Below, piece after piece: positions 26,296 to 33,830 of a DNA stretch of 64,000 bases. This DNA is from Acidisoma sp. L85 (GTDB lineage: Bacteria > Pseudomonadota > Alphaproteobacteria > Acetobacterales > Acetobacteraceae). The DNA is taken from the NCBI RefSeq assembly GCF_009765865.1, contig NZ_LMUQ01000024.1, forward strand, positions 93,175-157,174, read 5' to 3'. Each line of letters starts with the position of its first letter. The first letter of the stretch is position 1. The notes under the pieces are model-generated. The model saw only the letters and a program-made list of their open reading frames with translations. It made no database searches and was not told where the DNA came from. The translations under genes and the position numbers were made by a program.

Positions 26296-27702
26296 CTAGC
26301 GTGTTTCGCCGGGCGAGAGGAAGGGAGCGCCCGCCAGGCCGAGCCTCGGCCGCGTCGCGCGGAAGAAGCGGCCGGTCAGCAGCAGGGCGGCGACCGATAG
26401 ACCGGCGGTGAGGCCGATCCAGATCCCCGCCGGGCCGAGCCTCCAACTGAAGGCAAGCCAGATGGCTACCGGCATGCCGACCGCCCAATAGGACAACAGC
26501 ACCAGCAGCATCGGCATGCGGGTATCCGGCAAGCCGCGCAGCGCGCCGTTGGCGACAACCTGGGTGCCATCCGAGAACTGGAACACCGCCGCGAAGCCGA
26601 GCAGGAGCGAGGCGAGCGCCGCGACCTTGAGGTCATCCGTAAAGACGCCGGCGATGTTGTGCGCGAAGCACAGCAACACGACGAAGCTCACCGTTTGCGT
26701 CGCGAGCATCAGGATGAAGCCGGCCGTGCCGGCGCGACGGGCGCTTTCCGGATCACGTTGCCCGATAAACCGCGCCACCCGCACCGTGACACCGAGCGAG
26801 AGGCCGAGCGGCACCATGAAGAACAGCGCCGACATGGTCATCGCGATCTGATGCGCCGCCACCGCGACCGCACCGAAATGCGCCACAACGAGCGTCGCGG
26901 CCGAGAACATCGTGACTTCGAGGAGAAGCGTCACCGAGATCGGCAAGCCGATCCGCAAGAGGCGAAGGAGGATGGCAAAGTCCGGTCGCCAGCCACCGCT
27001 GTCCCAGTCGACCCCGCCATAGCGGCCGGAGAGGCGGATCCAGGCGAGATAGGCCAGCGCCTCGGCCCAAAGCACGGCGGAGAGGGCAAGCCCGTCGCCG
27101 GTCGCGCCGAGCCCGGGCAGGACGCCGGGGATGCCATACATCAGCCCGTAGCCAATCGGCCCCAGCATCAGCAGGCCGATGGCGCCGCAGATCATGGTCG
27201 GCCGGGTGCGCGACAGCCCCTCGGAGAAGCCACGGCAGGCCGAGAGCAGACCTAGCGCGGGAAAGGACAGCGTCGAGGCCAGCAGGAAGCCGCTTGCCAT
27301 TGGTATCAGATTGATGGGCACGCCGACGGCCGCGGCAAGCGACCGCCCCGCGATGGCGACGATCACCAAGCAGAGAAGCCCGACGCTCAACCCGAGGATG
27401 ACGCCTTGCCGGAACACGCCGGCCGTCGCGGCGCGCTGGCTGGCGCCGTCGAGCTGCGCGACCGTCGGCTGAACCGACATCATGAGCCCGACGACAACCA
27501 CGAAGATGACGATCCAGAGGCTGGTGCCCACCGACACCGCCGCCAGTACCGAGGCCCCGAGATGCCCAGCCAGCAGGGTGCTCACCACATCCGTGCCGAA
27601 GCTGAAGAGCTGGCCGAGGATGAGCGGTATGGCGAGCGGGAGCAGGATCCCGATCTCGCGCAAAAGCGTCGCGCGTGATGCGGGGGGAGCGAGGGCGGAC
27701 AT
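26296..27702 (-). CDS. MATE family efflux transporter
   Basis: I start the protein at 27702 (468 residues), where AAGAAGAGA precedes the ATG; a longer in-frame form would add a hydrophilic tail. It has 12 hydrophobic helices in two similar halves and MATE features such as LPLAIPLILGQLFSFGTDVVSTLLAGHLG near the N-terminus and VAAHQIAMTMSALFFMVPLGLSLG in the second half. MATE proteins export cationic drugs or metabolites using Na+ or H+. No regulator is adjacent. Confidence 0.93.
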   Translation of the reverse strand: MSALAPPASRATLLREIGILLPLAIPLILGQLFSFGTDVVSTLLAGHLGASVLAAVSVGTSLWIVIFVVVVGLMMSVQPTVAQLDGASQRAATAGVFRQGVILGLSVGLLCLVIVAIAGRSLAAAVGVPINLIPMASGFLLASTLSFPALGLLSACRGFSEGLSRTRPTMICGAIGLLMLGPIGYGLMYGIPGVLPGLGATGDGLALSAVLWAEALAYLAWIRLSGRYGGVDWDSGGWRPDFAILLRLLRIGLPISVTLLLEVTMFSAATLVVAHFGAVAVAAHQIAMTMSALFFMVPLGLSLGVTVRVARFIGQRDPESARRAGTAGFILMLATQTVSFVVLLCFAHNIAGVFTDDLKVAALASLLLGFAAVFQFSDGTQVVANGALRGLPDTRMPMLLVLLSYWAVGMPVAIWLAFSWRLGPAGIWIGLTAGLSVAALLLTGRFFRATRPRLGLAGAPFLSPGETR

Positions 27703-27925
27703 GAAAGTCTCTTCTTGCCAGGCGGCGGCGTCAGGGTCCGGGGACATAGCATGAGCGTGCCGGAAATGCAGCAAGGCTCATTGCTAAAAGCTGACTACGC
27801 CCGTGGTATAGGCCCTCGACAACGAGTTTATGAATTCACGACGTATGCCATGCGGGACTTGTCATCCACGACTTTACGCGATTCACCGTATCGCCCGAGA
27901 ATGTCGATGCTCCGCCTGGGCAGAA

Positions 27926-27948
27926 AGCAACCGGGTGGCTCGGTTGCT
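27926..27948 (-). terminator. Candidate terminator hairpin behind the orphan gene at 27985
   Basis: An 8-bp perfect stem AGCAACCG/CGGTTGCT with a seven-base loop lies 37 bp beyond the stop of the minus-strand gene and is followed by TTTCTG on that strand. It is weak as an intrinsic terminator. The remaining sequence in 27703-27984 shows no supported gene and is AT-richer than average. Confidence 0.4.
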
Positions 27949-27984
27949 CAGCTCGCCGCGACCAGCAGCAGAGTCTTCGTTCTG

Positions 27985-29109
27985 TCAGTGCTGCACAGGG
28001 ATATTGGCAACTTCGCCTAACACGCCTTCATAATAGAGGATACATACGAGCGCATCCGACCAACTCGTCGCAGAAGAGCGGCCCAACCAGCCGTCGAAAG
28101 AGTTGTCGATCCGACACCCGTTTCCGACCAAGGCTATCGGATCCCAGGAGTTGACCGTAATATCCTTGTTACGCATCCAGCGACCCGGCAGCGCTCCCAC
28201 CCAGCGGATGGCTGATCCCTCCGGCAGCAGGCGATTCACATCGGTCCAAAATGGTCCGTTTTCCTCGATGTCGCTGAAGGCGACGTCGATGCCTCTGTGC
28301 TGCAGCTCCTTGATCGAACGAGCAAAAACATCCGCGCCGATTGCCCTCGCCCGCCCTTTTTCCTTCGGCGGCAACCCCTTGATGAAGTTCTCCATTCCAA
28401 AAGCCGACAAGACCACTCGATGGTCCGGATGCTGCGCGCTGCTTCTGAAGATGTGGCCCCACAGCGTCTCAAGCGAGTAGCGGTATGGCGCCTCGCGAAG
28501 CCGATTATCGCTGTTCACGTAGTGAGGCCACTCCGGCTGATCCGGCGAACCGAGGTCGGGGGCGGACACGCTGAGAATGACGGGGCGCACAACCTTCCCA
28601 TCATCCCGCATGAAGGGCGAGCGCATCTCCAGCGACACTTGGTTGCCGGGGAGCACGCATTCAGCATTGGTCCGCGCGAGGCATTGCGCATTCCCAAGGA
28701 CCGCCTGATTCACTTCGGGCGTATATGTGTCGTCGTCCATCGTCGTGAGACGGCGCGTGAACGCCATCCTGCGTGCCTTATGCGCGGGCATATTGCTGTA
28801 AATCCGCATGGATTCGATCGCCCTTACAACATCGCCAGGATAGCGCGTCACCAAGTGCCTTTGGACTGGGCCGCCTGCCTTGAAATATTTTTCGTAGTTC
28901 TTCAGCTTCTGCACGACGCGCTCATAAGCTTGAGGATCGCCGATCCGCCGCCGGAGCGTGTCGAAGAGAGGATTTGGCCGGGACTCGACGATGCGCCCAC
29001 CGCCTGGAGCCCTACGCAGCCGCGCCGCAAAATCATGCGGCCCCTGATCCGTTGCTGCCGCAGTGCGTGCTGTCGGCACACCATCGAGCGGTTTTAGTGA
29101 GCTGAGCAT
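27985..29109 (-). CDS. Orphan hypothetical protein, 374 residues, possible secreted effector
   Basis: The ATG at 29109 has AGGA about ten bases upstream. There is no Sec signal or membrane segment. The first 50 residues look disordered, followed by a helical region (about 55-130) and an alpha/beta domain with hydrophobic strands in the pattern of a nucleotide- or macrodomain-like fold: RPVILSVSAPDL, HRVVLSAFGMENF and IDVAFSDIEENG. A conserved-looking block, VGNGCRIDNSFDGWLGRSSAT, lies near the C-terminus. I cannot name the family. Composition is less GC-rich than the MATE and ubiB neighbours, and the gene stands alone, which suggests acquisition. A secreted effector is one possibility. Confidence 0.68.
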   Translation of the reverse strand: MLSSLKPLDGVPTARTAAATDQGPHDFAARLRRAPGGGRIVESRPNPLFDTLRRRIGDPQAYERVVQKLKNYEKYFKAGGPVQRHLVTRYPGDVVRAIESMRIYSNMPAHKARRMAFTRRLTTMDDDTYTPEVNQAVLGNAQCLARTNAECVLPGNQVSLEMRSPFMRDDGKVVRPVILSVSAPDLGSPDQPEWPHYVNSDNRLREAPYRYSLETLWGHIFRSSAQHPDHRVVLSAFGMENFIKGLPPKEKGRARAIGADVFARSIKELQHRGIDVAFSDIEENGPFWTDVNRLLPEGSAIRWVGALPGRWMRNKDITVNSWDPIALVGNGCRIDNSFDGWLGRSSATSWSDALVCILYYEGVLGEVANIPVQH

Positions 29110-29246
29110 TGAAGCGGTTCCTGAGGGTGGGTCGCGGCAGGCAGATCAAAACCGAGGAGTCCGAGGATGCGACCGCGTCCTCGACAACGACTGTGACCGG
29201 CCGCAGTTTACCGAATAAACCCTGTCGAACCGTTAGCGCCCCACGC

Positions 29247-30596
29247 TCACCGCGTCGGCGGAACTCCTGCCACCGCCAGCGCATCCGACTGCCGCCGCGC
29301 CAGTGCCGCCTCGTCGAAGCCGGCGACGACTTCCTGATAGAGCCGGCTCCAGTTCAGCTCCGCTTTGAGCCGCAGGAAGACGCTGCCGAGGCCGACCGCC
29401 GAGCGATCCATCAGAACGAATTCGCGCGGCGGCTTTACCCCGCCGATGCTCTTCAGGCCCGCATGCACTTTCTCCGCCACCGACCGGCCGAACTGTCCGT
29501 CAGTTTCCTGGATGCGGCGAACACGGTCCTGCAACAAAGGCTCGTAGAGGAAACGCGCCCATTCGTTGAGCACCTCCACCTTCGCCGGTGTAATGTCCTT
29601 GAAACCCCAGTTGCGATAGGCCGTGGCGGCCTTCTCGGCATTGCCGTCTCGCACCGCCTCGAAGAGGTCGATGACACCGCTGACGAAACGCGGCGGGAAG
29701 ACACGGATGGCACCGAAATCGAGCAAATTCACCGCCCCATCCGGCCGCACCTGGTAATTGCCGAGATGCGGGTCACCGTGAATCACGCCAAACCGGTAAA
29801 GCGGCAGATACCAGGCGCGGAATAATGCCTCCGCCACGCGGTTGCGTGCTTCCAGCGGCGGATCCGTTTCGATCCAGCGTTGCAGCGGTCCGCCTTCGAG
29901 CCAGGTCATGGTGAGCAGCCGCGGCGTCGTCAGCTCGGCGATCGCCTCCGGCACATGCACGTCCGGCACATCATCGAGCATCGTGCGATAGAGGCGCATC
30001 TGCGCGGCCTCCCGCAGGTAGTCCAGCTCCTCACGCAGCCGCTCGGCGAGTTCCTTGTAGATCTCGTCGTGCTGGATGGCGTTGTCCATGCGGTGATAGA
30101 CGGCCATGGCCAGCTTAAGCTGGCGCAGGTCGGCTTCCACCGTGCTGGGCATGTCCGGATATTGCAGCTTGCAGGCGACGTCGCGGCCATCGAGCAGCGT
30201 CGCGCGATGCACCTGCCCCAGGCTCGCCGCCGCCGCGGCTTCCTGGCCGAAACTGCGGAAACGGGATTGCCAGTCGGGACCCAGCTCGCCCGCCATGCGG
30301 CGGCGCACGAAGCCCGCGCCCATCGGCGGCGCATTGGCTTGCAGCTCGGAGAGTTCGGCCGCGTATTCCGGCGGCAGCGCATCCGGAATGGTGGTGAGGA
30401 TCTGCGCCACTTTCATCAATGGCCCCTTCAGGCCACCAAGGATGGCGCGCAGATCCTCGGCATGCGCCGCGCGATCGGTCTTGAAGCCGAAGACGCGTTC
30501 GCCGGCGACGCGCGCCGCGATGCCGCCGACGGCACCGGACGTGCGGGCGAAGCGGCGGACGCTGCCGAAGAGACTAACCTCGTTGCGATCAGCCAT
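29247..30596 (-). CDS. AarF/UbiB (ABC1) family atypical kinase
   Basis: The 449-residue protein carries the ABC1/UbiB hallmarks: the KGPLMKVAQ motif (KxGQ equivalent), an A/V-C-K-LQYPD lysine strand, FGVIHGDPHLGNY as the catalytic loop and LLDFGAIR as the metal-binding loop. UbiB relatives are needed for ubiquinone synthesis or lipid movement. The protein lacks the two C-terminal transmembrane helices of E. coli UbiB, so it is likely a soluble or peripheral paralogue. The ATG lies inside the end of pepF (8-bp overlap), showing coupling to it. Confidence 0.9.
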   Translation of the reverse strand: MADRNEVSLFGSVRRFARTSGAVGGIAARVAGERVFGFKTDRAAHAEDLRAILGGLKGPLMKVAQILTTIPDALPPEYAAELSELQANAPPMGAGFVRRRMAGELGPDWQSRFRSFGQEAAAAASLGQVHRATLLDGRDVACKLQYPDMPSTVEADLRQLKLAMAVYHRMDNAIQHDEIYKELAERLREELDYLREAAQMRLYRTMLDDVPDVHVPEAIAELTTPRLLTMTWLEGGPLQRWIETDPPLEARNRVAEALFRAWYLPLYRFGVIHGDPHLGNYQVRPDGAVNLLDFGAIRVFPPRFVSGVIDLFEAVRDGNAEKAATAYRNWGFKDITPAKVEVLNEWARFLYEPLLQDRVRRIQETDGQFGRSVAEKVHAGLKSIGGVKPPREFVLMDRSAVGLGSVFLRLKAELNWSRLYQEVVAGFDEAALARRQSDALAVAGVPPTR

Positions 30597-32442
30597 TCGA
30601 GGTGGCAACGGGGGCATCCGCCTCCAGCTCGTCGATGAAGCCGGCTATGATATCGAGGCCGCGTTGCCAGAAGGCCGGTTCGGCGGCGTTCAGCCCGAAG
30701 GGCGCGAGCAATTCGCGATGACGCTTGGTGCCGCCGGCGCGCAGCATGTCGAGATACTTCTCCTGGAAACGCGGATGACCGGCGCGGAACTCCGCGTAGA
30801 GGGCGTTCACCAGGCAATCCCCGAAGGCATAGGCATAGACGTAGAAGGGCGAATGGACGAAGTGCGGGATATAGGCCCAGTAGGCCGCATAGTCCGGCGT
30901 GAAGGTGAAGGCGGGGCCGAGGCTCTCGCGCTGCACATCCATCCAGATCTCGCCGATCCTTTCGGGCAGCAATTCCCCGCTCCGCCGCTCGTCATGCAGC
31001 AGCGTTTCGAAGCGGTAGAAGGCAACCTGCCGGACCACCGTGTTCAGCATGTCCTCGACCTTGCCGGCCAGCATCAGACGGCGGCGGGCGGGGTCGGTCT
31101 CGGCATCCAACACAGCGCGGAAGGTCAGCATCTCGCCGAAGACGCTGGCCGTCTCGGCCAGGGTCAGCGGCGTGCCGGAGCGCAGGTAGCCCTGGGATTC
31201 ACCGGCCAGAATTTGGTGAACGCCGTGGCCGAGCTCATGCGCCAGGGTCATCACGTCGCGGGCGCGGCCGTGATAGTTCATCAAGATATAAGGATGTGCT
31301 GAAGGGACCGTGGGATGGGCGAAGGCGCCGCCCGACTTGCCGTCCCGCAAAGCCGCGTCGATCCAGGGACGCTCGAAGAAGCGGCTGCCGAGCGAGGCGA
31401 GTTCCGGGCTGAAGGCGCCGTAGGCGTCCAGCACCCGCGCCTGGGCGTCGGGCCAGGAGACGCGGCGATCCTCGTCGGCGGGCAAAGGCGCGTTGCGATC
31501 CCAGTGCTGCATCGTCTCCAGGCCGAGCCAGCGCGCCTTGAGCACGTAGTAGCGGTGGGACAGGCGTGGATAGGCAGCGACGACAGCGCTCACCAGCGCA
31601 TCGACCACCTCGTCCTCGACCATGTTGGAGCGATTGCGGGAACTGCCGGGGCGCGGATAGTGGCGCCAGCGGTCTACAGTCTCCTTATCCTTGGCCAGCG
31701 TGTTCGTGATGAGGGAGAAGAGGCGGAGATTGTCGCCCAGAGTCGCGCTGATGCCGGCGGCGGCCTTGGCGCGCGTGTCCCGATCACGGTCCGACAGGCG
31801 GTTGAGGGCATCGCTCACGGTCAGGCGCTCATCGCCCACCGGCACGCGTAGCCCGGCCATGGTCTCGTCAAACAGGCGGCTCCAGGCGGCGGCGCCACTC
31901 ACATCCTTCTCGTGGAGAAGGGTTTCCAGCTCGTCCGACAACTGATGGGGCTGGAAGACCCGAAGGTCCTCGATCCAGGAGGCCCAGGGGGCAAGCGCTG
32001 GATCGGCGAGCTTGGCTTTCACAACATTTTCGTCGAGGCGATTGAGCTCAAGCGTGAAGAACAGCAGCTCTGTGCTGATCTCGGTCACCTTCTCGCTCAT
32101 CGACTGATAGAATTTGGCGATCCGCGCATCGGAGGAATCGCCGCTGAAGAGGAGCTGAGCGTAGGACATGATCCGTCCCAGGCTCTCCTCGATCCGCTCG
32201 TATTCCGCCAGGGAACCTGCGATCGCCACCGGCTCCAGCTCCGCGAGCTTGCCCCGGTAGGTTGTCGCGAAAGCCTTGGCATCCCGCATCGCGCGGTCCA
32301 GATCGGCGGCGATGCGCGGGCTTTCCGGTGACTCGTAGAGGTCGCTCAGATCCCAGCTGGGCAACACCTCGGCATCGGCTGGCGTTCCCGCTTTCGGAAG
32401 TCCCTGGCCGTCGGGCAGGCGCGGCAGGTCGGCTGGACGCAT
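30589..32442 (-). CDS. pepF: Oligoendopeptidase F (M3 metallopeptidase)
   Basis: The 617-residue zinc peptidase has the HExxH motif in LAHELGHGVHQ and a downstream glutamate in TASVFGEM that completes the metal site. The AYAFGDCLVNALY and FVHSPFYVYAYAFG segments are typical of PepF/M3B enzymes that cut peptides of about 7-17 residues. I chose ATG at 32442 because GAGGAG lies about ten bases ahead; the upstream TTG is too close to it. It is followed by the UbiB-like gene in an overlapping pair. Confidence 0.94.
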   Translation of the reverse strand: MRPADLPRLPDGQGLPKAGTPADAEVLPSWDLSDLYESPESPRIAADLDRAMRDAKAFATTYRGKLAELEPVAIAGSLAEYERIEESLGRIMSYAQLLFSGDSSDARIAKFYQSMSEKVTEISTELLFFTLELNRLDENVVKAKLADPALAPWASWIEDLRVFQPHQLSDELETLLHEKDVSGAAAWSRLFDETMAGLRVPVGDERLTVSDALNRLSDRDRDTRAKAAAGISATLGDNLRLFSLITNTLAKDKETVDRWRHYPRPGSSRNRSNMVEDEVVDALVSAVVAAYPRLSHRYYVLKARWLGLETMQHWDRNAPLPADEDRRVSWPDAQARVLDAYGAFSPELASLGSRFFERPWIDAALRDGKSGGAFAHPTVPSAHPYILMNYHGRARDVMTLAHELGHGVHQILAGESQGYLRSGTPLTLAETASVFGEMLTFRAVLDAETDPARRRLMLAGKVEDMLNTVVRQVAFYRFETLLHDERRSGELLPERIGEIWMDVQRESLGPAFTFTPDYAAYWAYIPHFVHSPFYVYAYAFGDCLVNALYAEFRAGHPRFQEKYLDMLRAGGTKRHRELLAPFGLNAAEPAFWQRGLDIIAGFIDELEADAPVATSNG

Positions 32443-32544
32443 AGCGGGCAATCTCCTCAGTCCGAGTATCTAAGAGTAGGGCATGCACAGGCCCACTCCT
32501 AGACGCGTTGCCCTTAACGTTCCGCCATCCGGCCATGCAGGCCC

Positions 32545-33480
32545 TCATTCGGCCGCCATCCGCGGCGCGGCATCACCATGGCGACGGGTCTGCGCGGCGA
32601 TCAGCCGGCTCATCTTGCGCAGGTCGCTTTCCGACAGTTGCAGTGCGGCATCGACCCAGATTTCGACGACGTCGCGCAACTCCTCGTGGGTCAGCGGATT
32701 GACGCGCTGACGGGCCCGCAGCACCGCCTGGTGGCTGTTATGGCGGCGATCAATCTTGGCAAGGAAAGCACGCAGTGCCGTCTCGCCCTCCCCATCCTCG
32801 GCCAGGACATCGACCAGACCCATCTCGTGCAGTTCCTCGGCGGTATAGACCTTGCCGCTCATGATGAGCTTCTCCGCCCGCACCGCATCCAGACGCCGTG
32901 ACAGGAAGGAATAGGCGCCCATGCCGGGGAAGAGGTTGAACAGGACCTCGGGCAGGCCGAAGCGCGCGCCGCGTTCGGCGACAATGTAGTTACAGGCCAG
33001 CGCGGCCTCGAAGCCGCCGCCGAGGGCGTCGCCTTGGACGAGCGCCACCGTCATCACCGACTGACCGTAGCCCAAGGCATTGTGATAGACGATGTCCACG
33101 CAGGCATGGGCATAGGTGGTGAGGGCCTTGCGATTCTGGTCGCGAATACTCTGCTGAAACAGGGTTAGATCGCCGCCCAGATTGAAGGCGCCATCGATCC
33201 GAGAGCCCACGACGACGTAGCGAAATGGGGCTGAGCCGCCGGCCTGGACGGCCTGATAGATTTGGCCCTGGATCGCCGCCATGTCCCGCAGAAGCTCGGG
33301 CGTGTAGCTGGGCCGTCCTTCGGGACGCATGAAGCAGAACAGTGCCTGCGCCGCCGCGTCATGCTCCACCTGCATTGTCGAGAAGTATTGGCTGGTGAGC
33401 TTTTCCAGCGGTCGTGGCTGGGGAAGCGCGGCGAGATTATCCACAGCGACGTGGGCTCTGATTTGTTGAACGTTGGTCAT
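32545..33480 (-). CDS. rpfF: RpfF-type DSF synthase (crotonase family, diffusible signal factor production)
   Basis: The 311-residue crotonase-fold protein matches RpfF of Xanthomonas rather than ordinary enoyl-CoA hydratases. It has FNLGGDLTLFQQSIR, VALVQGDALGGGFEAAL and GLPEVLFNLFPGMGAYSFLSRR, and the C-terminal IWVDAALQL...MSRLIAAQ block. The two catalytic glutamates known from RpfF are present here as Glu158 (in GGGFEAA) and Glu178 (in GLPEVLF). RpfF makes cis-2-unsaturated fatty acids (DSF) from acyl-ACP by dehydratase and thioesterase steps. The ATG follows GGAGAG by five bases. It is divergent from a REC-GGDEF-EAL gene and an RpfC-like kinase gene. Confidence 0.92.
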   Translation of the reverse strand: MTNVQQIRAHVAVDNLAALPQPRPLEKLTSQYFSTMQVEHDAAAQALFCFMRPEGRPSYTPELLRDMAAIQGQIYQAVQAGGSAPFRYVVVGSRIDGAFNLGGDLTLFQQSIRDQNRKALTTYAHACVDIVYHNALGYGQSVMTVALVQGDALGGGFEAALACNYIVAERGARFGLPEVLFNLFPGMGAYSFLSRRLDAVRAEKLIMSGKVYTAEELHEMGLVDVLAEDGEGETALRAFLAKIDRRHNSHQAVLRARQRVNPLTHEELRDVVEIWVDAALQLSESDLRKMSRLIAAQTRRHGDAAPRMAAE

Positions 33481-33830
33481 GATACTCTCCGGAAAAAGCC
33501 GTTTTGCTCGAGGCGCCAGAATCAGGCCTTACGGTTTAAGGCTTAACCATGGCCGCCAGCTCTATTTTGACGAGTTTTTTGGGCATGACAGGAATAATTT
33601 CCCGATGGCAGCCAAAACCAGCGGCAGTCTCGATTTGTGGAACGTTCCTATGCGGTTTACGCCATGGTATGTCTCAGAAAATGAGACGAGGCCGCCCGCC
33701 TCGAGCGACGACCGCCAGTTTCCGGTTCTAGTCTTGGCTCGCATGCTCTAGGTTCTGCGTCATGGCGTTCCGCATGCTCAGACCTTCTCGCGCGCCGTTT
33801 TTCCTCACCGTTTTGGCGTGGTGAGCGGGC
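33481..33830. promoter_or_regulatory. Divergent control region between rpfF and the REC-GGDEF-EAL gene
   Basis: This 350-bp gap is visibly AT-richer than its surroundings and carries no supported gene. It must hold promoters for both directions. A perfect dyad GTCTCA-GAAAA-TGAGAC lies at 33671-33687 and could be an operator. A TTGACG hexamer near 33567 has no good -10 partner. I found no recognisable known regulator box. Confidence 0.55.

Noticed and set aside
27715-28020. A 101-codon frame on the plus strand between the MATE and orphan genes
   Set aside because: No ribosome-binding site or motif, and it overlaps the 3' end of the better-supported orphan gene at 27985 on the opposite strand.
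33473-33751. A 92-codon frame in the rpfF/REC-GGDEF-EAL gap
   Set aside because: No ribosome-binding site and an implausible product; it overlaps the rpfF start and lies in a likely promoter region.
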